In this document: piece after piece, positions 18,445 to 26,451 of the stretch
Position numbering within the stretch: the stretch's first letter is position 1
Layout of the letters: every line of letters starts with the position of its first letter
Source: Candidatus Peregrinibacteria bacterium
GTDB taxonomy: Bacteria; Patescibacteriota; Gracilibacteria; UM-FILTER-43-11
Length of the DNA: 64,000 bases
Direction of reading: 5' to 3'
NCBI GenBank assembly: GCA_016932505.1
Contig: JAFGCT010000033.1
Location: forward strand, 1-64,000
Translations under genes and position numbers: made by a program
Notes under the pieces: generated by a model
Databases searched by the model: none
Seen by the model: the letters and a program-made list of their open reading frames with translations, nothing else
Told to the model about the DNA's origin: nothing

Positions 18445-18764
18445 AAAATGTGTTCAAGATAAGAACAAATAACGTACCCATGAGCAAAAAATCAGTTCTC
18501 TCTATACAATAGTTAGATTATTTGTCAATGGTAAATATTCGCTTGTATAAGCCAATATTTTTTTTAAATAATTAAATCTAATTAAAAGACCTTGCAAAGG
18601 AAAAGCTCAATCTGTATAAATATTTTGCACATGAGAGAACACAAAGTGATCTCAGACAACTTAGACAAAAAAACGAAAACGAAAAGCGATTATCAATAAA
18701 ATATAAATATAAAAGTTAATATAAATTGTTTCGTTGTTTTGTTATTTCGTCATTTATAAGTAAT
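18445..18764. other. 320-bp gap without a convincing gene
   Basis: This is A/T-rich and holds no long ORF on either strand. A 22-codon frame begins at 18630 (MREHKVISDN...) but has no supporting features. The right end carries a TTTCGTTGTTTTGTTATTTC-like word (from 18728) resembling the TCATTTCGTCA words of other spacers. I see no clear RNA structure. Confidence 0.5.
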
Positions 18765-19337
18765 ATGTTAAAAGCTTTATTTAGTTCTAATACCAGAATA
18801 AAATTACTCAATACTTTTCTGCTTAATACAGAAGAGGAATTTTTTATTCGTGAACTTACACGTAAATTGGATGAGCAGATAAATTCCATTAGGCGTGAAT
18901 TAGATAACCTTAAAAAAATCGGATTACTAAGAAGCAAAGTAAGAAACAGAAAAAAGTATTACTATGTTAATAAAGAATTTGTTATTTTTGAGGAGCTTAG
19001 GGATATTCTTATTAAAGCGAGTAGTAACGATGAGCAACTAGCCAGAAAAATAGCAAAGATGGGAAATGTCGACTTCATGCTTCTTTCCGGATTATTTATA
19101 GGAAAAGAATCTGCAGTTGATTTATTAATTGTAGGTGATGTTGATAAAGATAAATTGAAAAATTATCTACTTAAATCTTCGAACGACAAAAAAGATGTTA
19201 AGTTTACAATTATATCCAAGAAAGACTTTTTATACCGCTTGGAATGCAAGGATAAATTTGTTTATGATATGATTAGAAACCTCAAAAATATAATTGTCGT
19301 GAATAAGCTTAAGAAGGAATTGGATAGATACATATAA
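18765..19337 (+). CDS. Winged-helix protein with nucleotidyltransferase-like domain
   Basis: The start at MLKALFSSNTRIKLLNTFLL is preferred over an upstream in-frame methionine at 18726. Residues 1-75 form a winged-helix DNA-binding domain (FFIRELTRKLDEQINSIRRELDNLKKIGLLRSKVRNRKKYYYVN), of the type that senses or represses. The C-terminal part (LSGLFIGKESAVDLLIVGDVDKDKL) has the spacing of a minimal nucleotidyltransferase fold, but lacks the usual GSxAxG-D-x-D catalytic signature. This architecture is common in CPR and archaea and is annotated only as a transcriptional regulator. The target is unknown. Confidence 0.75.
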   Translation: MLKALFSSNTRIKLLNTFLLNTEEEFFIRELTRKLDEQINSIRRELDNLKKIGLLRSKVRNRKKYYYVNKEFVIFEELRDILIKASSNDEQLARKIAKMGNVDFMLLSGLFIGKESAVDLLIVGDVDKDKLKNYLLKSSNDKKDVKFTIISKKDFLYRLECKDKFVYDMIRNLKNIIVVNKLKKELDRYI

Positions 19338-19354
19338 TATATATTAAAATTAAC

Positions 19355-19383
19355 TTGCATAATTTTAAAATGGTATATAAAGT
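19355..19383 (+). promoter_or_regulatory. Possible promoter for rplS
   Basis: TTGCAT (19355-19360), a 17-bp spacer and TAAAGT (19378-19383) lie about 80 bp upstream of rplS. Both boxes are partial matches. Confidence 0.4.
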
Positions 19384-19462
19384 GTATAGGCAATTTTTCG
19401 AATGAATTAATAAATTAATAAAATTCGTAATTAGTAAATAATAATTCTTAATTAACAAAGAA

Positions 19463-20203
19463 ATGCATCCGCTAATCCGAGAAGAGCAAAAAAAGCAATT
19501 AAATAAAATACCTGAAATTAAAGCAGGTTATACTGTTCGTGTAAGTCAAAGAATCAAAGAAGGTACAAAAGAGAGAATCCAGAATTTCGAAGGTCTTGTT
19601 ATTAAAGTTGGGCATGGCGAAGGTGTTGAAAAAACTTTCACAGTTAGAAAGATAGTTGAAGGTATTGGTGTTGAGAAAATTTTCCCTATACATTCTCCAA
19701 ATATCAAAAAATTAGTTGTTATTAAAAAAGCTAAAGTCCGCCGTGCAAAACTATATTATATGCGTCAGCGTTCAGGTAAGTCAGCCCGCTTAACAGAAAG
19801 GCATGTTACTGATGAAGAGAGAGCTAACGAAGAAGCTAAGATGGATGCGCTTATACAAGAGGCAGTAAAGGCTGAGGAAAAGCGTAAGAAGGAAGAAGAG
19901 GCTAATAATCCTGTAGAAGAAACTGTTGCTGATGAAACAACTGAGGAAGTAGTAGAAGAGGCAACTGAGGAAGTAGTTGAAGATGCTGCAGAAAAAGCTG
20001 AAGAGACCGAAACCAACGCAGAGACACAAGCAGAATCCGACGTAGAGACACAAGTAGAATCTGACGTAGAGGCGAAGGTAGAATCCGACGTAGAGACACA
20101 AGCAGAATCTGACGTAGAGACGCAAGCAGAATCCGACGTAGAGGCGAAGGTAGAATCCGACGTAGAGACGCAAGATCTTGCGTCTAAGGAGGAAGCTGCT
20201 TAA
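19463..20203 (+). CDS. rplS: Ribosomal protein L19 with a long acidic repeat tail
   Basis: The first ~115 residues are canonical bL19 ([46 protein letters not shown], then [18 protein letters not shown]), which sits at the 30S-50S interface. The usual length is about 115 aa; this frame is 246 aa. The extension is Glu/Ala/Val-rich and ends in six copies of an 8-residue unit (A/V)ESDVE(T/A)(Q/K). Codon use stays in frame throughout. The tail probably projects from the ribosome or is removed; no function is known. Confidence 0.95.
   Translation: MHPLIREEQKKQLNKIPEIKAGYTVRVSQRIKEGTKERIQNFEGLVIKVGHGEGVEKTFTVRKIVEGIGVEKIFPIHSPNIKKLVVIKKAKVRRAKLYYMRQRSGKSARLTERHVTDEERANEEAKMDALIQEAVKAEEKRKKEEEANNPVEETVADETTEEVVEEATEEVVEDAAEKAEETETNAETQAESDVETQVESDVEAKVESDVETQAESDVETQAESDVEAKVESDVETQDLASKEEAA
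20030..20185 (+). repeat. Six 24-bp coding repeats ending in a 20-bp perfect palindrome
   Basis: Six 24-bp units occupy 20030-20173 in the rplS tail. They run into AGACGCAAGATCTTGCGTCT (20166-20185), which is perfectly self-complementary. The unit end (GTAGAGACGCAAG) is identical to the left half of the palindrome, so tail units and palindrome share an origin. Similar GTAGAGACGCAAGAT palindromes are, to my knowledge, dispersed repeats in other bacteria. Confidence 0.85.
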
Positions 20204-20346
20204 TAAAATAAGTCTTAAGCCTATCTATTACTAGGTAGATTCCCAGTTTTAAATTCCAATATTCAAGTTTCAGATATACAATGTTCACTTGATTTTTCAT
20301 TGAAAATATCGCAATATAATCGTACTAAATATTAATTTTGATTGGT

Positions 20347-20997
20347 ATGAAGAAAGCTGTAAAAAGAGTCATTACATCTCTCACTGTGTTTTTTATAACA
20401 CTATTTACATTACAAGTAGTTTTTGCCGGCACATTTGGCGACGTTGTCCCAGGGGATTGGTATTATGATGCGGTAGAACAGCTTGCTGTAGACGGTGTAT
20501 TTGATGCAAAGGATCAATTTAGGCCAAACGATACAGTAAATCGAGCTGAGCTTGTTAAAATTGTAATGCTGGCAATAGACGGAATGCGTAATTTTGAAGC
20601 TCCAGAAGCACCGACCTTTAAGGATGTTCCAAAAGATGCTTGGTATTATGATTATGTGGAGGCAGCCGTTAGTTTTGATGTGATAGATGGCTATGCAGAT
20701 AAAAACGGAAATCCAACTGGATATTTTGGCCCTGGTGATAAGGTAACAAGATCTCAGGCTGCTAAAATTCTTGTTGAGGCTTTTGCTTATCCGGATAATT
20801 TGAATATTATTTTCTCTTTTGCGGATGTAAATAGAGGTGATTGGTTTTATGAATATGTAACTACCGCATACAACTATCATTTATTTGATGGCTACGGTAA
20901 CGGTTACTTTGGACCAAACGACAACATAACTCGAGCTCAAATGGCAAAGGTAACTTTTCAAGGAATGAAAGAGGCGGAGGTAAGATTTTCAAAATAA
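20347..20997 (+). CDS. Secreted protein of three S-layer homology (SLH) domains
   Basis: The signal peptide (MKKAVKRVITSLTVFFITLFTLQVVFAG) is followed by three SLH units beginning near residues 30, 95 and 155. Each has the DVPxDxWYYDYVE start and an NRAELVKI / TRSQAAKI / TRAQMAKV end. SLH domains bind pyruvylated cell-wall polymers, so this 216-aa protein consists almost wholly of anchor. The ATG at 20347 is chosen over an upstream TTG. The pyruvyltransferase gene csaB starts 9 bp downstream, a direct functional match. TATAAT at 20315-20320 is a probable -10 box. Confidence 0.92.
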   Translation: MKKAVKRVITSLTVFFITLFTLQVVFAGTFGDVVPGDWYYDAVEQLAVDGVFDAKDQFRPNDTVNRAELVKIVMLAIDGMRNFEAPEAPTFKDVPKDAWYYDYVEAAVSFDVIDGYADKNGNPTGYFGPGDKVTRSQAAKILVEAFAYPDNLNIIFSFADVNRGDWFYEYVTTAYNYHLFDGYGNGYFGPNDNITRAQMAKVTFQGMKEAEVRFSK

Positions 20998-21006
20998 GTA
21001 ATCACT

Positions 21007-22095
21007 ATGAAGATTGGTATTATAGGTAATTATGGAGCAACTAATGTTGGTGATGACGCAATACTGACTGCAATTTTAAAAACTTTTTCAGGTCATGATG
21101 TTACGGTATTTTCGGCAAATCCAGATGAAACCCGAAGGGAATTTGGAATAAAGACTGCACCTTTATTTCCTTTAGGATTTAGGTCTTTGTTTAAAATAGG
21201 TTTCAGAAAATCAATTAAGGCAATGAATAGTGTGGATTTTGTAGTAGTCGGAGGTGGCGGACTTTTTCAGGATAATTACATTTATGCATGCTTTATATGG
21301 GCTTGGCAGATATTTTGGGCAGATTACTTTAGACGGCCGATATTCATTTATGGTACAGGCATTGGGCCACTAAAAACCCGCATTGGAAAGTTCCTGACCA
21401 AGTGGGCATATAACAAGGCTGAGGTTGTCACTGTGCGTGACCACTATTCCAAGGACATACTGACCAAAATCGGCATTCATGAACAAAAAATTTATACAAC
21501 AGCTGATCCGGCTTTTTTGTACAGAAGTTCAGGTATAATCAAGGAACGAACAAAAAATGTGTTCATAATATCTCTTAGGCCTTGGCTGAAGTACAATTCT
21601 AGGATAATTAGTACTTTTTCATCATTTTTGGAAAAACTGAAAAAGGAAAAAAATGCGGAATTCATTTTTACCTCAATGCAGCAAATAAAAGAGCATGACC
21701 AGCGAGTGATAGATGCGGTATGTAAAAAAGTTGGTGGTGAGCTCTATATTCCAAGAAATTTCTCCGACCTTGTACAAACAATGCAATCGGCAGAATACGC
21801 CATTGGAATGCGTTATCACTTTTTAATCGCCGCATTACTTACCGAGACACCTTTAATACCCATAAGTTATAGCCCAAAAATTGATGAATTATTTAAGGGT
21901 ACTCATATGGAATCATATATTGTTCCCGTAAATCATCTTTCTGCAGATATATTAAATGAAAAGCTAAAAAGACTTTCAGTTGATTATAATAATGTAAAAA
22001 TATTTGAGAAAATTCAGAAAGGTAAATTATGTGAATTGGCAGAGAAAAACGCTGATTTATTTGATGATTTCACAAAAACATTTGACCAAGAGTAG
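21007..22095 (+). CDS. csaB: Polysaccharide pyruvyl transferase (CsaB-like)
   Basis: CsaB-type enzymes transfer pyruvate ketal from PEP to a secondary cell-wall polymer, creating the ligand for SLH domains. The N-terminus MKIGIIGNYGATNVGDDAIL is the family signature (G-N-x-G-D-E/D). The Gly-rich VVVGGGGLFQDN, YGTGIGPLKT, CysteineE-free VTVRDHYSKDIL and GMRYHFLIAALLTETPLIPISYSPKIDEL are all typical. It is 362 aa, full length, cytoplasmic, with no signal. It probably shares an operon with the SLH protein 9 bp upstream. Confidence 0.92.
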   Translation: MKIGIIGNYGATNVGDDAILTAILKTFSGHDVTVFSANPDETRREFGIKTAPLFPLGFRSLFKIGFRKSIKAMNSVDFVVVGGGGLFQDNYIYACFIWAWQIFWADYFRRPIFIYGTGIGPLKTRIGKFLTKWAYNKAEVVTVRDHYSKDILTKIGIHEQKIYTTADPAFLYRSSGIIKERTKNVFIISLRPWLKYNSRIISTFSSFLEKLKKEKNAEFIFTSMQQIKEHDQRVIDAVCKKVGGELYIPRNFSDLVQTMQSAEYAIGMRYHFLIAALLTETPLIPISYSPKIDELFKGTHMESYIVPVNHLSADILNEKLKRLSVDYNNVKIFEKIQKGKLCELAEKNADLFDDFTKTFDQE

Positions 22096-22163
22096 ATTGA
22101 GTGATAAAGTACGTCAGCAAAAAGTAATTTTGTAATCTTCTAATAATTAATCTTGAAATAACC

Positions 22164-22475
22164 ATGTTTGCAATCGTTGAAATCGCAGGAAAACAATTTA
22201 AAGTCTCTGCAGGAGATAAAATTGAAGTACCTAAACTTAAAGATAATAATGAGGGTGATAAAGTTAAAACTGAAAAAGTCCTACTTAATTCAAATGAAGG
22301 GAAGACAAACATAGGAGCTCCTTATGTTGCTGGAGCATCAGTTGAATTTACAGTATTGAGCCATGGAAAAGGTGATAAAATCCGTGTATTTAAAAAGAAA
22401 TCCAAGAAAAGATTCGAAAAGACTCAAGGGCATCGTCAACAGTTTACAAAAATTGAAGTAACGGCAGTTAAATAA
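22164..22475 (+). CDS. rplU: Ribosomal protein L21
   Basis: MFAIVEIAGKQFKVSAGDKIEVPKL is the bL21 N-terminus, and the C-terminal RVFKKKSKKRFEKTQGHRQQFTKIEVTAVK matches the rRNA-binding end. The length is 103 aa, standard. Usually rpmA (L27) follows, but here the repeat element at 22478 and the converging rluD come next. The spacer upstream carries the word TAATTTTGTAATCTTCTAAT that also precedes the LCP gene at 26994. Confidence 0.96.
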   Translation: MFAIVEIAGKQFKVSAGDKIEVPKLKDNNEGDKVKTEKVLLNSNEGKTNIGAPYVAGASVEFTVLSHGKGDKIRVFKKKSKKRFEKTQGHRQQFTKIEVTAVK

Positions 22476-22477
22476 AT

Positions 22478-22605
22478 GTCTGAACTATGATTTTCGTATG
22501 ATTTATCTGATGGGCATGATTTTTTGTCGTATATGAATTTTGTGGTACAACAAAATAACAATATCACATAAATCATTCAAATCATTTGAAAATCACAGTT
22601 CAGAC
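22478..22605. repeat. ORF-less inverted-repeat element (GTCTGAAC family), copy B
   Basis: GTCTGAACTATGATTT at 22478 mirrors AAAATCACAGTTCAGAC ending at 22605, with TGATTT words inside both arms. It begins 2 bp after the rplU stop and overlaps the last four codons of the converging rluD, giving Ser-Glu-Leu-stop. It may double as a bidirectional 3'-end structure. Confidence 0.85.
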
Positions 22606-23516
22606 AGTACTTTTTCCAAATCATCCGCAAGTGGCGCACTGAGTTTAATCAGTTCGTCGTTTTTTGGTAGTTTAAAAACCAGTTCCTTTGCATGTAAAAA
22701 TTGTCTTTTTAACCCTAAATCTTCCAATTTTGCATTTAGATCTTTATCCCCATACATTTTGTCACCACATACTGGATGACCGATTGCAGAAAAGTGTACA
22801 CGTATTTGATGAGTTCTTCCTGTAACTATCTGCACCTCCACAAGACTGTAATCTCCGACATATCTAATTACTTTGTAATGAGTAAGGGCATACTTGGCAT
22901 TCTTAGCTCCAGAAACCTTCATATCCTTGTCTCCATGGGTTTTTTCCAGTGGAGATTCAATACTTCCTTCATTCGGGCTTAAATGGCCCTTTAAAAGCGT
23001 TATATATTTCTTTTTTACCTTTCTGTCATGTATTTGTTTTGATATATAGTTGTGAGCTTTATCATTTTTCGCAGAAATAATAAGTCCAGATGTGTCTTTA
23101 TCCAGTCTATGAACTATTCCCGGTCTTTTTTCTCCGCCTATTCCGCTCAAATCTTTACAGTAGTACATCAAGGCATTAACTAGTGTTCCAGAGACATGGG
23201 CGCCATGATCCGTTGGGTGTACAACCATTCCTGCAGGCTTATTTGTAACTACAATATCAGAATCTTCATAAACAATATTCAGTGGAATATTTTCGGCAAC
23301 CACACCTACTTCTTTAATCGAAGGAATATCCACAATTAGCTCATCATTCTCTTTTAGCTTATATGAGGCTTTGGTGGCCTTTTTGTTATTTACAAAAACA
23401 TGACCACCTTTAATTAATTTTTGAATGAAAGCACGAGTTAAATCTGGTTTAACCTTTGTAAGGTATTGGTCAAGCCGAAGAGAATTCTCCTGTGATGTAA
23501 CTGTATAGTGTCGCAT
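22593..23516 (-). CDS. rluD: RluA/RluD-family 23S rRNA pseudouridine synthase
   Basis: An N-terminal S4 RNA-binding domain (SLRLDQYLTKVKPDLTRAFIQKLIKGGHVFVNNKK) precedes the catalytic domain, with HRLDKDTSGLIISAKND carrying the catalytic aspartate. KKKYITLLKG and GRTHQIRVHFSAIGHPVCGDKMYG follow. The start MRHYTVTSQENSLR is preferred; the longer frame adds MTLFRHLVISFY from a TCATTTCGTCA word. It is 307 aa, normal for the family. RluD versus RluC/RluA specificity is not settled by sequence reading alone. Confidence 0.93.
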   Translation of the reverse strand: MRHYTVTSQENSLRLDQYLTKVKPDLTRAFIQKLIKGGHVFVNNKKATKASYKLKENDELIVDIPSIKEVGVVAENIPLNIVYEDSDIVVTNKPAGMVVHPTDHGAHVSGTLVNALMYYCKDLSGIGGEKRPGIVHRLDKDTSGLIISAKNDKAHNYISKQIHDRKVKKKYITLLKGHLSPNEGSIESPLEKTHGDKDMKVSGAKNAKYALTHYKVIRYVGDYSLVEVQIVTGRTHQIRVHFSAIGHPVCGDKMYGDKDLNAKLEDLGLKRQFLHAKELVFKLPKNDELIKLSAPLADDLEKVLSEL

Positions 23517-23523
23517 ATAAAAC

Positions 23524-23614
23524 GAAATGACGAGATGACGAAACAGCGTCATTATACATTATAAAGGCATCTCGTCACTACATCACTACATCATTTTATA
23601 AAGTCATTTCGTCA
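23524..23614. repeat. Inverted word array (GAAATGACGAGATGACGA / TCATTTCGTCA)
   Basis: GAAATGACGAGATGACGAAA (from 23524) is mirrored by CATCTCGTCAC, TACATCACTACATCA and AGTCATTTCGTC up to 23614. It fills the divergent rluD/SGNH spacer. The same word occurs at 47866-47898 and near 55140-55200. Confidence 0.8.
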
Positions 23615-23685
23615 AAAATCAGTAAGGAATTGACTTTTTGGTTAGCGAGTGGTTAAATGTTCCCTCCTAACCCTCCAAATTTTCA

Positions 23686-24612
23686 ATGTCTCCGGAAAAT
23701 CCAAAATCAAATAATGAGAAAAAGTCTAGTAATAGTATTTTTCGAAATGCACGTTTTTTAATGACACTTTCCGTGCTTGCTGTTCTTGGGTCTGGATGTA
23801 AAGAAGCTAATAGTAAAGAATTGGAAGTTTCCGATAGAGATCTAGTAGCTTTAAAGGAAGATCCTACCAAAGATGAAGGATTAGTCAGCATACCAATATC
23901 TGAACCCAAAAAAGATATAGAGATACCGCAGAATAAAGAGATGCTAGATTCTGATGAAATAGCAGAAGAAGATACTGAGAGTTTTGAAGATTTGGTAAAA
24001 AGAGTGGATAAAATTCTTAAGGCAGGAGTGCCTTATCAGCTTGAAGAGAAAATTGACCCCGTGCCCAAAGGTAGAGTCTATTATGTTGGGGATTCATATA
24101 TGGTTGGAATAACAGAAAATGCGGGGAGCGCTGTATGGAGAGAAAATGTAGATGCAAAATTAGGTCGATTTTTAGTAACTGATGGTAATAGTTGGGTGGG
24201 AAGTGATATAGAAACAGAAGTTACAAACGCGATTAATAACCCGCAATGCAAATTACTTATTATAAATGGAGGGTTAAATGATTTTATGAACGATGATTCA
24301 GAAGAGGCATTAGAAAGGGTAATTGATGCCTACAAAAGAATAATAGATAAAATTAGCGAAAGGAATACTGTTGATGAAGGACAGTTTCAGGCAATGATCT
24401 ATGACATTCCATTAATAGGAAGGACTGGGGATGGCATGTCTCAGCTTAGATTTTTAGCGAGAAAACTGAATATTTTTCTAAAAGAACAGAGTGGTTTTAA
24501 GCTTATTGAAACAACACCATGCGTAAAGGAGGAAAACAGAAATAAAGTGCATCCAAAAGTGGTAGATTATAAAAATCTATTTAGCCAAATTGAAAAGTAT
24601 ATAAGAAGATAA
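23686..24612 (+). CDS. SGNH-hydrolase-like lipoprotein
   Basis: A signal segment (residues 20-37) ends in the lipobox GSGC (Cys38). After an acidic linker (about 40-125) comes an SGNH/GDSL-type domain: GDSYMVG with Ser137 as the candidate nucleophile, IINGGLNDF with Asn198 in the block III position, and a late VHP (near residue 289) as the catalytic histidine. DIPLIGRTGDGMS and IETTPCV fit the fold. Such enzymes often act on acetylated glycans, but the substrate is unknown. A strong terminator follows at 24746. Confidence 0.8.
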   Translation: MSPENPKSNNEKKSSNSIFRNARFLMTLSVLAVLGSGCKEANSKELEVSDRDLVALKEDPTKDEGLVSIPISEPKKDIEIPQNKEMLDSDEIAEEDTESFEDLVKRVDKILKAGVPYQLEEKIDPVPKGRVYYVGDSYMVGITENAGSAVWRENVDAKLGRFLVTDGNSWVGSDIETEVTNAINNPQCKLLIINGGLNDFMNDDSEEALERVIDAYKRIIDKISERNTVDEGQFQAMIYDIPLIGRTGDGMSQLRFLARKLNIFLKEQSGFKLIETTPCVKEENRNKVHPKVVDYKNLFSQIEKYIRR

Positions 24613-24745
24613 AACTTGATTAATAGATTTTTTTTTATTAAAATTACAGACGATGAAAACATTCGCACAAAACATTATCATTATTATTGAAAATTCTGCC
24701 TAGGCGGATAGTTTTGTGAAAATCCCAAATTCATCAATTACTTCT

Positions 24746-24767
24746 CCGCCAATTGGCGGTTTTTTTA
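24746..24767 (+). terminator. Rho-independent terminator
   Basis: The perfect CCGCCAATTGGCGG stem-loop is followed by seven or more T. It ends the SGNH-lipoprotein transcript; the next ATG is 19 bp beyond, so a TTG start inside the hairpin (24753) is rejected. Confidence 0.9.
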
Positions 24768-24785
24768 TTTAATAAACAATATTTC

Positions 24786-25283
24786 ATGAATGCCGAAAGA
24801 CAAGTTACAGCTACACATCTTTTTGAAGATGATGAATGGACATGTAAAAGAGACGAAGGAGGTAATTTGGTGAGAGTATTAACATACGAACCACCTGAAC
24901 CAGATCAAACAAAAACTCCTGATTTTCACACAAAAACCCCCTGGGAAAGTGCTGCAATGGAATTACTTGCAGAGATGCGTACGCTTTGCATTGATTCAAT
25001 ATCTTGTAATGGTACAAGGACGACAATTGAAGGTGGGAGATTAAATGGAATTAAACCTGTTGTTGTGACTCTTTCTAAGGGTGATAAACGAAGAAGGTTT
25101 GCTGATGAACAATGGACATCTCCGGTTAGCACATGTTTTGTTTCGGCTATTGCGGATAAATACGGCGTAAATTTTACCTTTGAGGCACAAGGTGGGGATA
25201 CAAGTATAAAAGGAAGAGATATATCATCAGTATTCCTCGATAATAGAATGCTGATTTCTGTAGTGTTTACAAAAAAAAGTTAG
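24786..25283 (+). CDS. Uncharacterised 165-aa protein
   Basis: I do not recognise it. It is soluble, with an acidic aromatic N-terminus (ATHLFEDDEWTCKRDEGGNLVRVLTYEPPEPDQ), a helix near residue 60 (WESAAMELLAEMRTLC) and a beta-rich C-terminal half. No signal peptide or catalytic motif. It sits alone between a terminator and the rplJ promoter region. Its start is taken at MNAERQV because the upstream TTG lies in the terminator stem. Confidence 0.6.
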   Translation: MNAERQVTATHLFEDDEWTCKRDEGGNLVRVLTYEPPEPDQTKTPDFHTKTPWESAAMELLAEMRTLCIDSISCNGTRTTIEGGRLNGIKPVVVTLSKGDKRRRFADEQWTSPVSTCFVSAIADKYGVNFTFEAQGGDTSIKGRDISSVFLDNRMLISVVFTKKS

Positions 25284-25489
25284 CTATGATTTTCTTTCTT
25301 TGTATATTTTCTTTCTTACCCCTCATTGATACCTTTCCCACTAACCCCGTATTGAAAGAAGGGGGATGTGTACGCACGCAATAGGGAAAACCTCAAAAAT
25401 GTTTAGATTTGCTCTGCTGAGCTTCGCAGGTCTTGCACATTTTTGCTTACTACGTTCAGACCGGTTTTCTCGCTACTCACAAAAAAAGT
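25284..25489. other. Spacer upstream of the rplJ promoter
   Basis: No convincing gene is present; a 61-codon frame at 25366 has no protein-like character. A nested inverted repeat is visible: GAAAACC (about 25386) with GGTTTTC (about 25463), enclosing AAAAATGT (25397) with ACATTTTT (25438). This makes an imperfect hairpin of about 85 nt. Confidence 0.5.
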
Positions 25490-25517
25490 TTGACATCCCG
25501 TCCAACATCAGTATAAT
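25490..25517 (+). promoter_or_regulatory. Promoter of the rplJ-rplL operon
   Basis: TTGACA (25490-25495), a 16-bp spacer and TATAAT (25512-25517) are perfect boxes. The transcript would start near 25523, directly before the L10 leader fold. Confidence 0.9.
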
Positions 25518-25520
25518 TCA

Positions 25521-25570
25521 TACGCGTCATAGACAGCAGGCCAGTAAATAAGCCCTGCCGAGACACGTAA
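25521..25570 (+). ncRNA. Ribosomal protein L10 leader
   Basis: AGACAGCAGG (25531-25540), a short AT-rich loop and CCCTGCCGAGACACG (25553-25567) form the L10 leader core. Its two stems are CGCGT with ACACG and CAGG with CCTG, and the intervening asymmetric nucleotides form the L10(L12)4-binding kink-turn. It is followed by an intrinsic terminator at 25608, so free L10 can stop transcription of rplJL. Recognition is from the known leader pattern; covariance scoring was not possible. Confidence 0.85.
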
Positions 25571-25607
25571 AATTGGTCATTGGAGGTTAATCCATTGGTC
25601 ATTGTAA

Positions 25608-25639
25608 AGTCTCAAGTCTATATGCATTGAGATTTTTTT
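25608..25639 (+). terminator. Attenuator terminator in the rplJ leader
   Basis: TCTCAA (25610-25615) pairs with TTGAGA (25627-25632), followed by seven T. It lies between the L10-binding fold and the rplJ start. Two direct copies of ATTGGTCATTG (near 25571 and 25593) lie between the leader fold and this hairpin and may take part in antitermination. Confidence 0.8.
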
Positions 25640-25692
25640 AACTGTTATAAATCGAAGAATCTCCAATCTTTAATCATTAATATCCAATTAAA

Positions 25693-26409
25693 ATGCCTAT
25701 AACACGTCAAAAAAAAGAAGTACTGCTTCAGGAATTAATCGATAAATTCTCAAAATGTAATTCAGTTGTATTTGCAGATTATAGAGGGTTAGACGTTGCA
25801 GGTATCTCTGATTTACGCAAAAAGTTAAGAGAACAAAATGCCGAAATGAAAGTGGCAAAAAAGACTCTTATCGGTATTGCTGCTAAAGAGCAGAAAATCG
25901 ACAACCTAGATGAATCTGGAATGGAAGGTCCTGTTGCTGCAACTTTTTCATATGAAGATCCGCTTGCAGGTATTAAAGTGCTTTTTAACTTCTCTAAACA
26001 GAACGATAATCTAAAATTACTTGGAGGAGTAATTGATGGAAAAGCGGTTAGTCCTGAAGTAATTGAGAAATATGCAAAACTACCTGGAAAAGAAGAGCTC
26101 CTTGCAAAACTTATCGGTTCTATGAACGCTCCTGTATCTGGTTTTGTTGGTGTGTTGGGTAATTTGATAAGCGGTTTTGTAAGAGTGGTATCTGCATATA
26201 AAGATACATTACCTGCCGAAGCTGCTCCAGCTCCTGTTAAAGAGGACAAACCTGCTGAAGTTGCAGAAACAGCTGCTCCTGTTGAGGTTGTAGAAGATAC
26301 TCCAGCTGAAGATACTCCAGCTGAAGATACTCCAGCTGAAGAAAAACCAGTCGAAGAAGTACAAGAAGAGGCTCCAGCTGAAGATGAGAATAAGGAAGAG
26401 GCTGCTTAA
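25693..26409 (+). CDS. rplJ: Ribosomal protein L10 with Ala/Pro/Glu tail
   Basis: uL10 anchors L7/L12 to the large subunit as the base of the stalk. Residues 1-170 are canonical (VLLQELIDKFSKCNSVVFADYRGLDVAGISDLRKKLREQNAEMKVAKKTL). The L12-binding C-terminal helix should lie around residues 135-170. A further ~65 residues are low-complexity, with EDTPAEDTPAEDTPAEEKP repeats, beyond the usual ~170 aa. Autoregulation through the leader upstream is expected. rplL follows by 42 bp. Confidence 0.96.
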   Translation: MPITRQKKEVLLQELIDKFSKCNSVVFADYRGLDVAGISDLRKKLREQNAEMKVAKKTLIGIAAKEQKIDNLDESGMEGPVAATFSYEDPLAGIKVLFNFSKQNDNLKLLGGVIDGKAVSPEVIEKYAKLPGKEELLAKLIGSMNAPVSGFVGVLGNLISGFVRVVSAYKDTLPAEAAPAPVKEDKPAEVAETAAPVEVVEDTPAEDTPAEDTPAEEKPVEEVQEEAPAEDENKEEAA

Positions 26410-26451
26410 TTAATTCATTTTTTAATTTTTTTAATTTTTAATAATAATATT

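Noticed and set aside
24753-24785. TTG start for the 165-aa gene
   Set aside because: It lies in the stem of an intrinsic terminator and adds a poly-Phe lead; the ATG at 24786 is better.
25366-25551. 61-codon frame upstream of rplJ
   Set aside because: It overlaps the rplJ promoter and L10 leader and has no family features.
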